A stretch of DNA of 64,000 nucleotides from Gordius sp. MW1 (lineage: Eukaryota > Nematomorpha > Gordioida > Gordea > Gordiidae), in assembly GCA_964036665.1 (NCBI GenBank), contig OZ038532.1, positions 21,851,037 to 21,915,036 of the forward strand, given 5' to 3'. The notes beneath the pieces were generated by a model that had not been told where the DNA came from, searched no databases, and worked only from the letters and a program-made list of their open reading frames with translations. Below, one piece after another: positions 12,221-23,818 of this stretch (the first letter of the stretch is position 1; the number at the start of each line of letters is the position of its first letter). The translations under genes were made by a program, and so were the position numbers.

Positions 12221-12224
12221 ACGA

Positions 12225-12365
12225 AACGCATTGAAATTTATTTAGCAACTCAAGCCCATTACTTTAACCCACCAATATGCGCACTTGTGAAATAAAAAAT
12301 TGCACAAGTGTTTTATAAGAAAAAAATTGGACTTACATCATTCCATGTGTAAGTTAAATTTTCGT
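12225..12365 (+). mobile_element. Third partial copy of the THAP-element end
   Basis: The stretch matches 7072-7215 closely, from CATTGAAATTTATTTAGCAAC through CACCAATATGCGCACTTGTG to CATTCCATGTGTAAG. It contains THAP exon 1 and its donor, but not the outermost inverted repeat (CATAGACTAATAAAAC). It is in the same orientation as the left arm, so at least three THAP-element ends lie within 7 kb. Confidence 0.7.
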
Positions 12366-13039
12366 CTCTTAAACAAACTAAGCGCTATTTGTTTCGCTGT
12401 TTTATTATTTATTTTAGAAATTTTTATTAAGCTAATATAAGCTTACAAAAGCCCAAACAAAAAATAAAACTTATGTTAAAATAATAATAAGCTAACTACA
12501 TTGAAAACATTTAAACTAGTAACTTATACATCTATAAGGAGATAATTTATTATCGTTAAAAGTAGCTTTAGCGCCATCTATACTATATTTTTTTCACGCT
12601 ATAAAACATTAGTATTAGATTTAACATTATAGGTTTTCTATATATAAAATCTAACTGCATATAAATTTTCCGAGCGTAAAATATTAATCAATTGTAATCT
12701 AATAAAATATTGACCCTTAAAAATTAAGTTTTATTTTATTTTTGCTTAACATATAACATACATAATTATTTAAATAAACTTCTATCAATTAATAAAAATG
12801 TAAGTTTTAAATTGTTAGTTAAAATTATTATAAAAATTATAAAGCAAAATTTTTATTTGTATAATAATTGATGGAATGTAATAAAAATTAGTAAATGATA
12901 TATAATCTCCATTCCAGATCTTCAATATTTTTCTAAAAAAAGTCTAAGAACTTTTTAGAAGTTTATTTCATAAGTATAAAAATAAATTACAATACAATTC
13001 ATGCATATATTCATATAAAAATATTCATAAACAGGTTTT

Positions 13040-13785
13040 TTAATTGGCTGGCTTTACAAATAACAACTTGCCTTGGCAGATTGGGCTATGCTTATAGGCT
13101 ATGCACTCTTTGCTCCTGGCAGCAGTTTATATACAATCCCTTTGCCCATATTCACACACCTTTAAAATATTATATAAATAAGAATTAATTTATATAATTC
13201 AAAACATCGTAAAATCAAGATGAGGCCATATAGCATTCTTGTCAAGTAGAAAGCATATGAATTGATATAAATGAAAACTTAAGGTTTAAACTAGTTCTCA
13301 TTTTAAAATTACAAAAAATTAAACTTCTGATTGATAAAGACTTGTAAAACCCATAAAAATAGAAATGTGCTAACTAACAAATAAAATTGGATTAATTATT
13401 TAAATAATGATTTAATCAAAGCAAAAAAAAAATAATTAAACTTGAAGTTCATTTAAATTATGTAAAACCAAAACAAAGTATTTATTAAAAACAAAGCATA
13501 TAAAGATGATCTATTAAAATAACCATAAAATAACTTGATTACTTGATCCAAATTTAATGTTGGTACAGAGATTCAGGACGCATAATGAATAGCCATTTTT
13601 TTGAAATTTCAGGATTTTTTTTATGAAATCTATAAAAAAATACATAGACTAAATATAACAAAATTAAATTTAACTTACACATGGAATGATGTCTCTCCAA
13701 TTTTTTTCTTATAAACACTTGTGCAATTTTTTATTTCACAAGTGCGCATATTGGTGGGTTAAAGTAATGGCGGCCTGAGTTGCTA
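13040..13785 (-). repeat. Inverted right arm of the THAP composite
   Basis: Reverse complement of left-arm sequence. 13690-13785 mirrors the 7085-7215 region with THAP exon 1. 13540-13660 mirrors exon 2, but lacks its CGKHF part and joins the start of the domain to the VPT region. 13045-13400 mirrors 9490-9860 (for example CTTGCCTTGGCAGATTGGGC against GCCCAATCTGCCAAGGCATG). This arm lacks the tandem repeats, the AHCY exon and the retroelement fragment present on the left. Confidence 0.65.
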
Positions 13786-13790
13786 AATAA

Positions 13791-13894
13791 GGTGCCCTAT
13801 CAACTCGCCGAAAACCATATCGCCAAATTTAATGTCCCCCGGCCGGGGGACATTAAATTCGGCGAGATGGCTTTCGGCAAGTTGACGGGCCACC
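13791..13894. repeat. 104-bp perfectly centred palindromic MITE, 9-bp TSD
   Basis: Two 52-base arms meet at CCCCCGGCCGGGGG (centre between 13842 and 13843). Outer ends are GGTGCCC and GGGCCACC. The flanks are GCTAAATAA on the left (13782-13790) and GCTAACTAA on the right (13895-13903), which look like a 9-bp duplication with one change. The unoccupied sequence is visible in the left arm (complement of 7086-7105). A handful of arm mismatches only; no internal loop. No ORF. Confidence 0.85.
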
Positions 13895-15030
13895 GCTAAC
13901 TAAATTTCAATGCAAAGATCAGCTGTTCGGCAGTCTATTGTTTTATTAGTCTATGACTAAACATCAAAAGGTATCGTGTACTCAGAGGCGTTGTGTCGTC
14001 TGTCATAAAGCGCCTAGAATTTTATGTGCATATTGTAAATTAGGCCTTCACATACATTGTTTGTTTTTCATAATGTATTTAACATATTTTATACTCATTG
14101 ATTTGTGAGTTAATACATTTTTATTTATAAAAAAAACTCATCATTATTGTATACATTAATGTGAAATTTAATAAATTCTATATACGTGAGTATATTTGTG
14201 CTGCCCAGTGTAACCTGTAGATAACACCCCTTTTTTCTCAAAGTAAATAATTTAATTTTTCAATTGTTTAGCTTTATTTAGCATGTTAGAAAGCCCAGAA
14301 AAAATTTTCATTTTTGTTAGTATTAAATTAAAATACTTTACTCAAATTATGTGAGAATATCCGAATTTCAATAAGCAGTTTACATTGATTTGGTTAATTT
14401 ATATCAGTTAATGCAACTAAGTTTAAGATTATAGCAAAAATATTTATTAAATTATATAGCCTTACTAATAACACAGCTCTACAAATATTGACTTTGTGAT
14501 TGTATCCCGCAATCCGACCAATAATTCTGATAGAGAATTTTGCGCTGAAGAATAATATGTTTTTAGTATTTTTCTATGATTACCAGTTTTGTAGATATAC
14601 GAGGTTGAAAGTGCCAAAAATGCCCTTTTTAAGCCTTTTTGAGGCTATATTGCCACGGCATTTTTAATATTTAGCGAAAAATAGTAATATATTCATGTAG
14701 ATTAAAGTTTCATCTATAGGTCCATTCTTTTATTTTTTATATCTCCCTTATACTCAAATTTATACGCGTTTGCGTAAACCCCTTCTCCTTATCAAAATTC
14801 GTCCCACTATGTCTGGAAAAAGGGGTTCATTAGAGTTCATACTACAGGACCTTTGTAAATCCATGACCGTTTATAATCTTTGGCCCGTTTAAGCCTGTTA
14901 AAAAAATTTTAAACCCGCCCGAGCCCGTTCCATTAATTGTTAAGCCCGTCCGGGGCCGTTAAAATTTTTATGATACAAATCCCCTCCGTACCCGCACGCG
15001 GGCCTGCCCGTGCATATCTCCAACCTGGCT

Positions 15031-16250
15031 AAATCAAACAACAATTCATCTCAATCACAACATCATCAATACTTACATGGCCTCGTCTCATGAGCTAGGA
15101 CTTAAGCAATCTCAGTAAGCCAATACATGACACACCACATTTTAAGGCTGTTGCTAAAGCAGATGACCCCTACTACTATCAACAAGCTTATTACCAATGA
15201 CCATACTAGCTCGTTGCCGATTGCGGTTAGAGGCGTCAGACAGCGACGTTTATCTTACTAATCATTAAAGAGCATATCATACACCTCAAACGACATTTAC
15301 TCGACTACCAGAATTAACACCAAGCGCGAACAACAAACTAATGTGTTAGTAGAGCGATTGTACATCATTTATACCTCTTTTTAACAGCAACGAATCATCA
15401 TACCTAAAGCAAACGAACAACCTTTTTCTCTGCTATCAAGTCAACTAAAATCGACTCCATGCCGATTATGACCAAGTCAGAATGCCTGTTGGATTTAAAA
15501 AAGCAGCCCAAGTATGGATGAAATTCTAAGCGGAGTAGAATTTGCATTCGTTTATATAAACCGTATACTTATAACAAGCACCTCAGAAAAGGAACACGAG
15601 GATCATTTGAGAACCGTTATTAAACGTTAACAAGACTTTGATTTTAGAATAAACTCTTAAAAGTGCAACTCTAGAGTTTGCGAACTCGAATTCTCGGAAA
15701 TTGGTTATCAAAAACTGGCATCGCTCCACAATTGGGCAAGGTCAACGCCTTATGCGAATTTTTACTTGTGGATTTAATATTGAGCTTCGTAGGTTCGTGG
15801 GAGTGATAAACTTTTATCGCAGATTTTGGCCAGGTTCTCTCTGACCTCTCAGCCAGCCTGTAACTTTCAACGACGATCTGGTTAGGCATTCAATGCCAAA
15901 CTAGATTAATATTCTCCACGAGCTACGAGGATAAGCCACCATTGCGAAAATAAACTCCGCTTGGAACAACCCAAAATAACGCTACCAACGCACTTAGATT
16001 CTCCAACCAAAGGCATCGGGAGACGTGGCATAAGAGACTCTCTCAATACCAGTAATATAAAGTTGAATGGAAAACATGATAACGTTTCTTATCGAATAAT
16101 TCTCATTGAACAATCTAGTCGGGGAGTACTGTAGCTAATATACGACTTCGTCATAGGTTGTACAAATTTGCTAAAAACTTAAATTACTTGAACATTACAT
16201 TTTAAAACAGCGACTTCGACGTAGAAATGTAACTGATCTCAAGAAAACAT
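15031..16250 (+). mobile_element. Ty3/gypsy retrotransposon fossil (pol part)
   Basis: Remnant translations recall Ty3/gypsy reverse transcriptase: MPVGFKKAAQVWM near 15482 and LRRFVGVINFYRRFWP near 15789. The element is old and broken in many places; no LTR could be fixed. DNA at 1995-2131, immediately left of the large hAT, was contiguous with this stretch before that insertion and may belong to the same fossil. From 16250 to 17538 no gene is seen. Confidence 0.5.
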
Positions 16251-17538
16251 GTGGAAATCTGTAAGATTCTGGAATATCCTACGATTCTTTATAAACCTTA
16301 CAGAACTCAACCAATAGTTAGATTAATTTCATTCCACAAAACTCAACTTGATCTGTCAATTACATTCCACACAGCTCATCTAGGATCAAAAAATTCCATT
16401 CCACGCAACTCTAATCGTCGTCACAAAACTTTTTCTCGCCTTACTCTAACTCCACTTCACTTATGTTTTATATCACATACAACATTCCGATCCCATATCG
16501 CGTTTCGCGTTGCACTTCTCGTTTTTAATCGCAACTTTACCATTCCTCTTTTTTGTCCTTTTGATCTTTAACAAACTAAATATAATTGTAGATTACTTTT
16601 ATATGATACATGGTATAAATTATATAATCATATTAAGAGGAACAAGCAAAAATTTATTTATCGCGTAACACATCAAAACTAAGTTTTGTAATACTGATTT
16701 TTATATATTACTTAGTAAAAAGGTATAGAGGCCATCACGACTGATGCATAATCATAATATCAATTCATATTATATAGGTTATTTTAATTTATAGTTTTAT
16801 CCTCTTTTATTTTTATATAATTTTAGCCCTACATTTTTGTAACAAACAAATCCCCAAAGAGCTTCAATTAGTTTGAAAAGAAAAATCAAAACATAATCAT
16901 TGCTATCCTAAAATTTTCAAGTGTAATTAATTATTGCTTAAGGTAATGTATTTATAGAAATTCTTAATATTTATATTAATAATACTTGCAATTAATTCAA
17001 GAGTATTTTTAAGTCATTCGCCCCAAATGTAACTTGGACTGGTCTCATTTGTGTTGTGCGTTTCATTAAAATTATTTTTAAATCTAAATAAAATGTAGTG
17101 TTTAGGTCGAAGTGGTTATTAAAATATTTTGCCAATTCGTGACGGATAATTGGAATTAACTTTCCGTTTTACTCAAAAGATTTTAAAGTTTGGCTCAAAA
17201 ATCCATGACTGAAGAAGACAAAGTAATATAAAATAAAATAATAGCTTATATATTGTATTTTTAGAATTGTTACTCATCATCGATAGTTTTTATGGAATTT
17301 GTCAAAACTAGCGGCCATTACTGCCAAGCACAGCACCGCTGAATTAGAAAGAAATCTTTCAAACCAGTATATATTCCTGGCTTCTTATACATAACAAAAT
17401 ATCTATATAAAACAAAGTTATTTAATGGGTTAATAATATTCCTACGTTTTGTGAGCTTATTTCTCGCTGAAAACAATTACAAGAACAGGCGAACCCAACC
17501 TTTAATTTTGTAATATTGTGTATATGCTATTTATTAAC

Positions 17539-20500
17539 ATGACTAACAAACGAACATCGGAAATTGGCTATTTGAAACCTCCTCCTCCCTCGGAAATTAT
17601 ATATAAAAACCTCCACTTTCTTATCATGGATCGCCCTACAGATGAAAATATTCATTATTTTTTAGAGGTATAAATGTTTGGCTGACATTCTAAACTCTGT
17701 TTTATTAAATTATTTTAAGTTAATCTTATGTAACTAAGTGTTTAAAATTATGTTAATATTTGGCTTATAATGTTTTTCTACTAATTTCACATTTCTGTGG
17801 CCAATTTTGTCTAAATAAGAACACTACTCAAGTGAGTTTGGATGTTGTATAACTTTAATACTATTGATTAATATAATTTTTTGTGCAACATTAGGAATTT
17901 ACCGTTTTCAACAAGTTAGTCAAGATCAATTTCATATTATGTTTTACTTGCCAAGTTATAAAGTTTAACATTTGGCATTATGATTTAAAACTTGCCAACA
18001 AAATGCTTCTATCAAAATATATAATGTTTTTAAAACATAATATATTGACACCTAATTTTTTTTTTTTTAAATTTTAGGAATTGAAATCCAAAAATGTAAA
18101 AGATGTTGTCAGAGTTTGTGATCCAACTTATCAAACCAAGGTCTTACAAGCAGAAGGGATAAGAGTATTGGTATGACATAACTTGATCTGACTTAATGCT
18201 GAGTTTAAATTGTTTTATTAAATGTCAATGCTGAAATATTTTAAATTCAAATAATAGAGATGTGCAAATCAAAATTATATTTGTAATCTACATGAAGATT
18301 TGCTTATTACAAAATACTTCTTAATGGTTTTTATTTTTAAAATTAGAGCAATTTTTTGTTTATAGTTGTGTCATGGTGGTCCCAAACCTTTTAAGCCATC
18401 CCTCCAATTTCATTTGTTATTTTCTGGTTTTTATTTTTAAGAATAAGAATTTGCTACAATTTTAGGCATATTGAATTAAATTGTATTATAAATTTGACCT
18501 AGGTCTCTAAACATTAAAATAGTTGATTTAAATTTGACTTTGTCAATATTCAAAAGATACTCAATGATATCATAAATATTCATAATTTTTGAACACTACC
18601 AAAACAATCATTTTTATTACCATTTTAAACCTCTTTAGAATTTAAATTGATGTAATATTATAAATGATTTTTAAAAAAAAAATTGAATAGCTTTCTTTTG
18701 GTTAGGTCCTTTTTATAAGATACAGCACTTTTTTGCAATCATATAGAACCTCAAAATTATATTAGAAGTTAGTGTTCCTAAACCCCTTCCATTTTAGTTT
18801 TTAACTGGGCAGTGGACTTATGCAATAAAAAAATAGGACAGGTCTTTCATAAACTTTGTTTTAGACATAACTAACTATTTTATATTTTGTTAATCCTTAA
18901 ATTTTATTATATTAGGTTTTGTTATGACTTTTATTATAATTTAATTTGTTTAAATAAGATAAGTTGCTTTATATTTAAATGTGTTTGACAAATTTAATTA
19001 AAAGGCTTAAAAATATTTTGCTATTTGTAATTAGTATTTATCTAATAAACCATTATGAGAATTTATAATTATAAAACAAGACTGTATTCAAACAAGTGTA
19101 ATTTCATATATAAATGTAGATGCTCAAAATCTTGTCGCCATTAACCCGAGAGGTACCAGTGTAACCTGTAGGTGACACCACTTTGAACGCTTATAATTTT
19201 TAAACTATTGGATGAAATATTAAGTTTTAAATTGAATATGAAAGAGCACACTTAGGCGAATCAGCTGATATGTTTTATTCCCCTTCCTCTTCCTTCTTTC
19301 ATTAATGATAAGGTCTCAAATATCGCTAATTTTGAAAGTTCGACTGCTTCTCATATATTCACTATAAATGGAGACTCAACCATATGAAATCTTATTTTAA
19401 TTTATATCATTAAAATCTTGACACTTTCACAATTATTTTGATATGAAATTTAATTGTTTTTGGTTAATTAAAATTGGAATAATGTTGGCCCAAAGTTTGG
19501 TGTAACCTGTAGGTTACACTGGGCAGAGGTCCATACGTATAAGCTTATTTAAACGAAAAATGCTACTTTTTTATTTGCTTTAATTTAATTTTTTATAAGT
19601 AATTTCGTATAAAAATATCTTTATTACAAAGTTAATATCGCTTTGAGGCAAAAATTATATGATTAATTTAACCTTTGACCCCATCCACTTGGAAAATCCT
19701 GAAGATTACTCGAAACAATTTCTTTCAAATGATGTTATTTTGTATGTGGTTAATATGAATAAATTTAACTGTTAATGAATTTAAAATCTAAATCTCAATT
19801 CTTTTTTTAACTAACTACTTGTTTCCTAAGTATATTAAAATGTTTTGGGAGCTCTGACCTGACTGTTTTAACATAATGGTTTTTAGTTGAATGCGTAGAA
19901 ACGCTTCCAAGAAATAACTGAATATTTACATTTGGCCGACAAAATTGGTAAGGGTTGACACTTTTTTCAAAGTTCGAGATTATATGGATCTTTTAAATGA
20001 AAAGTTCAAAAGCAACTTTAAACAGCGTAGCTCTTCTCACATATCCATAGATGAATATATGGTTTTTTATTTCGGGACCACAATGCAAAACAATTTATAA
20101 AAGGCAAGCCTTTTCGTTTCGGCTATAATATGTGGTGTGCTCAACAAAAAATAGCTACCTTGTCACATTTCAACCTTACCAGGGGGCTAAATTTTCCGTA
20201 AATCGACAAAACGAAATAGGTTTAGGAGGAGCGGTCATATTAGACTTAGTAAATCAACTACCACCAGAATTTGGTCCATACAATATTTATTTCGATAATT
20301 TTTTTACGAGCCACAATTTAATGATATGTCTTTCAAAGATGAATATTGGGGGCACAGGAAAAATGCCTGATCATCGATGTAAAAGAACGCGGGTTTCTAT
20401 CAAAAAACACTTATTTGATGGCTGTCCGATGGAATGATAATAATATTGGCACAATGTTGTCAAATTGTCATAGGGTCAAGCCTATAACCTCTATTGGAGA

Positions 20501-22254
20501 ATCACTAAAGCGAAAAAATAGAAAAAAATGTAATTCAATATCCTCATATGATCAAAATGTCTAATTGTTTTATGGGCGGTGTCGAACGCTTTGAGCAAAA
20601 TATGCAACTAGATTATCATTTCGCGACAGAAAAGTGGTATTTTCCTATATTTGCATTCGGGCTGGATGCTGCATGCCAAAATGCATGGCATCTATATTGC
20701 TTCATTAAAGAAAAATTACATTATGTAATTTCAAAAGAGAGATAGCGCAAAATTATTTTAAAAAATACGGACAACCGCGTAAACGGACTTTAAGCCCTAA
20801 ATTAACTAATATTAAGAATAATATAACATACAACAAAAGGTATCGTGTACTCAGAGGCATTGTGTCGTCTGTCATAAAGCTATTAGAATTGTTTGTGCAT
20901 ATTATAAAGTAGGCCTTCCCATAAATTGTTGGTCAATATTTCATAATAATTAACATATTTTATACTCATTGATGTTAGTTAATACATTTTTATGTATTTT
21001 ATAAAAAAAATCATCATTATTGTATACATAATTGTAAAATTTAATAAATTTTCTTTATACGTGAGTACATTTGTGCTGCCCAGTGTAACCTGTAGGTGAC
21101 ACCCCTTTTTTTCTCAAAGTAAATAATTTTTTCAAAATTTTTCAATTGTTTAGCTTTATTTAGCATGTAAGAAAGCCCAGAAAAAAATTTCATGAAAATT
21201 TTTTCGGCCGAACTGGGTCTGGTACCTGTCGGGTTAAGAATAAAATATGTTTGTAGTGAAAATAACCAAGTATTTAATTTAAAAATAAAACTCAAATTTC
21301 TATGCAAAATATCAAATGGTAACCTGTTATATAGTTTTATATTTTCTAACAAAATTTTAACGTGTGTTGCCTAGCTATCTGTCCCCTGTTAAAACCGGTT
21401 TTATATATTGTACAATAAATTATTTATTTTTTATTGATTTAGGACTGGCCTTTTGATGATGGTAAAGCTCCCCCTGCCCAAATTGTCAATGATTGGTTTG
21501 ATTTATTACGCGAAAGATTTGAAGGCAATCCTGGTACTTCTTGCATCGCAGTACATTGTGTAGCTGGATTAGGAAGGTTTACATTAACACTTTATTCATT
21601 CAATTTAATAAACTTTTGTTTATAAATAATTGCCATTGTGTCTATACTTTTAGGGCTCCTGTATTAGTTGCACTAGCACTCATTGAAAGTGGAATGAAGT
21701 ATTACGATGCCGTCGATCTGATTAGGCAGTAAGTTTTACATTTACCACCTTAATATTTCACTTTTCATTTTTACTGACGATTATTTATGACTTTCTATAA
21801 AGCACATGGGCCATTCCATGACAAATCAAAACGTTTTCGACCGACCATTTCAGATTTGGATAATTTTTGGTGAGGATATGGGCCTCATATATTATAGTAA
21901 TTTTTGAAAGTTTTAGCCGTTTTTGACCAATGCTTTTTAAATATATAGGCGTTTAAAGGGCTAAACTATAATATATGAGGACTACAGCCTAACCAAAAAT
22001 TATCCAAATCTGAGAAAGTAGTTCAAAAATGTTTGTAGATATGTCATGAAATTGCTCACATGTTTATTTACAATAACTTTTCACATTATGAATATTTAAA
22101 TATGATATATATATCATTGAATCATGTTTTGGGGGGCAATAGAAAACGTCGTGGAGCCATTAATTCGAAACAATTGGAATATCTTGAGAGGTATAAACCG
22201 AGATGGCGTCTCAAACGCAAAAACAATCACACCAAACAATGCTGTATAGTTTGA
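17539..22254 (+). CDS. PTP4A: PRL-type protein tyrosine phosphatase (PTP4A family)
   Basis: Five exons: 17539-17667, 18078-18170, 21443-21576, 21654-21728 and 22143-22254. All have GT-AG introns and phases that fit, giving 180 aa (human PRLs are about 170). Visible marks are WPFDDG with the general-acid Asp (about residue 80), the signature [14 protein letters not shown] (catalytic Cys113, Arg119), [20 protein letters not shown], a basic tail KPRWRLKRK, and a C-terminal CaaX box CCIV for prenylation. PRLs are small membrane-associated phosphatases that bind CNNM magnesium transporters and promote growth. Intron 2 is 3.3 kb, mostly because of a piggyBac copy; intron 4 carries a 248-bp MITE. 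The last acceptor (GGGGGGCAATAG) lacks a pyrimidine tract. AATAAA occurs near 22654. Confidence 0.95.
19145..21233 (+). mobile_element. piggyBac-family transposon relic, copy 2, in PTP4A intron 2
   Basis: TTAA flanks both ends (19141-19144 and 21234-21237). Inverted termini are CCCGAGAGGTACCAG (left) and CCCGACAGGTACCAG (right, read inward). The 2,089-bp body holds transposase fragments in several frames: [11 protein letters not shown] near 20113, [13 protein letters not shown] near 20273, [16 protein letters not shown] near 20572, and [19 protein letters not shown] after that. These follow the order of piggyBac DDE transposases. Frame changes and stops show that it is dead. The subterminal motif GTGTAACCTGTAGGTKACAC lies near 19158, 19500 and 21084. 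It is in the same orientation as the host gene. Confidence 0.9.
21809..22056. mobile_element. 248-bp MITE in PTP4A intron 4
   Basis: CACATG flanks both sides (21803-21808 and 22057-22062). Termini are GGCCATTCCATGACA and, read inward from the right, AGCAATTTCATGACA. The interior is a hairpin: TCAGATTTGGATAATTTTTGG near 21850 is mirrored by CCAAAAATTATCCAAATCTGA near 21996. No ORF. Superfamily not assigned. Confidence 0.75.
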
Positions 22255-23258
22255 TTGAAACATGCTTTGTATGCTCGTTGAATCCTGTATTTGGAGGAGG
22301 GGGTGTCAAAATAGCCATTTCCCTATTCACCCATTTCATTTATAAATTTAATTTATCATTGACCTTTGATTTGTAATAACACACACCCCATATGTGATAT
22401 TTGTATTTATTATCTCCACCCGAAGTCCCCTTACGCACGCCAATATTAATGTTGTAACGTTTCTAAATTTCTCTTTTGTTTTGCCACACACTAATTTCAT
22501 GTTTTTGTGCTTTCGAACTTCATCAAGGCCCCTCTCGTCAACTTGTTTTTGACGAGCCTCCCCTCTTTCATTATCATCCGCATTATATGCTTATGAGATG
22601 ACATTTAATGTTTTCATAATTTATCTTATATAACGTGTGTATGGAAAGGGTCTTAATAAAACTTTAATTTGACTTGTAATTTAAAATGACACTATGTCAT
22701 TAAATTATGTTTTAGTGTTTATTTAAATTATTTTTGAATAGCCTGACATCTTTAGTATAAGATATAAACAATAAGATATAAACAATTTCTTAAAAATTAT
22801 GAATATAATAATTTAATATTTATAATCTGATAAATTTGCGTTAAATACTTTTTTTAATAATTTTTTTAATTACTTAGCTCTAATTACTAAGGATAATTAA
22901 TTTTGTGACATTTTTCATATGATTAGTATTTTAAAAATTTGATTGGACATTTATTTATAGTAGAAAGTTTCAACCACACCATTCTAGTATAAATGTTCAT
23001 GAATATGACGATTTTTCTACTTCTCTCCGTTTATTAATTTAATTCGTTGTATAAAAGCAGTGGGGTGAATTGATAAAAAGAGTAGAGGGAAATTAAAGAA
23101 GTTGAGATAAATAAAATATCGCGTTGCATAAAATCTTATATTGCCAAAAACTTACAAAGTACTTCTGTAATAATCTATCAAACTTGTCATTTTGTGTTTG
23201 TATTTATTAAAGATTCAAATATGTAGACTTAAAAAGGTGATGGAGGCTTAAAGCGATC
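22255..23258. other. Intergenic / 3' UTR of PTP4A, no gene seen
   Basis: After the PTP4A stop, the first strong poly(A)-like signal is AATAAA near 22654. The rest is AT-rich without recognisable coding sequence or repeats. The stretch 22950-23200 has no supported exon, although the small ORF that follows may have an upstream exon here. Confidence 0.4.
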
Positions 23259-23477
23259 ATGCAGTTGACATGGAAAAATACAAAGTTTCTAAATTTGGAA
23301 TTAAATGAAAGAACCTTTTTAACTATTGAATTGATAGTCCTAAACCCCAATTTAGAAATTTTGGCAGAAGTTTTTTTAATGTTGTGTACTAGCACTCAAA
23401 GTGATTTCAAATCAGAAAATTTAGAACCGCTAATGCCTAATATAGATCCAGACACACTTAAAGATTACAATAATTAA
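23259..23477 (+). CDS. Small unassigned ORF (72 aa), possibly a last exon
   Basis: The frame reads MQLTWKNTKFLNLELNERTF and ends EPLMPNIDPDTLKDYNN, followed by TAA and an AT-rich tail with AATAAA about 50 bp downstream. The composition (acidic C-terminus, few low-complexity runs) looks more protein-like than most AT-rich shadows in this window. It could be the last exon of a small gene, as the frame is open leftward to a possible acceptor (TTAAAAAG at about 23237). I do not recognise the family. There is no signal peptide and no membrane segment. The gap to the next gene is about 340 bp. Confidence 0.3.
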   Translation: MQLTWKNTKFLNLELNERTFLTIELIVLNPNLEILAEVFLMLCTSTQSDFKSENLEPLMPNIDPDTLKDYNN

Positions 23478-23818
23478 AAAACTGTTATTTTTTTGCGACC
23501 AAAGTATTAAATTTATTTGAAAAAATAAATGAAACAATTTATTAGTTAGTTTCTATATTTCTTTAAACTGTTGTGCATGTCCTTAAGTTTTTGTAATGTT
23601 GACTGTATTGTAGTTTTATATCAGAAAATATTAAGTGTTATCTACATATATGTTTATATTAAACTATATTAGTTGCTAAACTTTAGATAATGCCTATAAA
23701 TTGGATGAATCTAAAATTTTAGTAAACTTTGTCGCAAGCCATCTTGATAATCATCTGATGTATAAAGCGTAAAATTTTCAAAATTTTTATCACGCGTTTA
23801 GACATTTTTGAGTATGGC

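Larger units (their letters stand above)
7038..13955. mobile_element. P-like / THAP-domain transposon pair, head to head
   Basis: The outer ends are inverted repeats: left CATAGACTAATAAAACAATA at 7038, right its complement ending at 13955. The first ~400 bp (7038-7440) recur inverted at 13955-13540, and 9490-9870 recurs inverted at about 13400-13040. Both arms begin with a THAP-encoding exon. THAP proteins with this exon layout are typical of P-element-type transposases; no RNase-H-like core was recognised. No target duplication is seen and piggyBac DNA is missing at the junction, so two insertions plus a deletion are more likely than one event. Relative to the right arm, the left arm carries extra DNA at about 7545-9480. 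Confidence 0.6.
3548..14320 (+). mobile_element. piggyBac-family transposon relic, copy 1 (interrupted)
   Basis: The left end CCCGAGAGGTACCAGTG and the following ~330 bases match copy 2 at 19145-21233. The subterminal palindrome-like 20-mer GTGTAACCTGTAGGTKACAC occurs near 3561, 5552 and 14207. The TTAA target site is no longer intact on the left, and the outermost right end is missing; homology stops near 14320. The body is interrupted by a MULE (3890-5530) and by the THAP composite (7038-13955). Relative to copy 2 about 250 bp of piggyBac sequence is missing at the second interruption. Confidence 0.7.
2132..15022. mobile_element. hAT-family element with 8-bp TSD, swollen by nested insertions
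   Basis: Both edges carry the octamer ACCTGGCT (2124-2131 and 15023-15030), the 8-bp duplication expected of hAT transposons. The left terminus is TAGAAATCTGCAACGGGC; the right terminus read inward is TGGAGATATGCACGGGC. Subterminal DNA on both sides is rich in CCCGTCC and CCCGAGCCCG. The original element was perhaps 1-1.5 kb with no transposase seen. It is now about 12.9 kb because a hairpin element (2455-3365) and a piggyBac (from 3548, itself carrying other elements) inserted into it. The element sits inside what looks like a Ty3/gypsy fossil. Confidence 0.75.

Noticed and set aside
16251-16571. 106-codon plus-strand ORF
   Set aside because: It lies next to a Ty3/gypsy fossil, has no recognisable domain or splice context, and its composition (His/Thr/Phe/Leu-rich) looks like non-coding repeat DNA.
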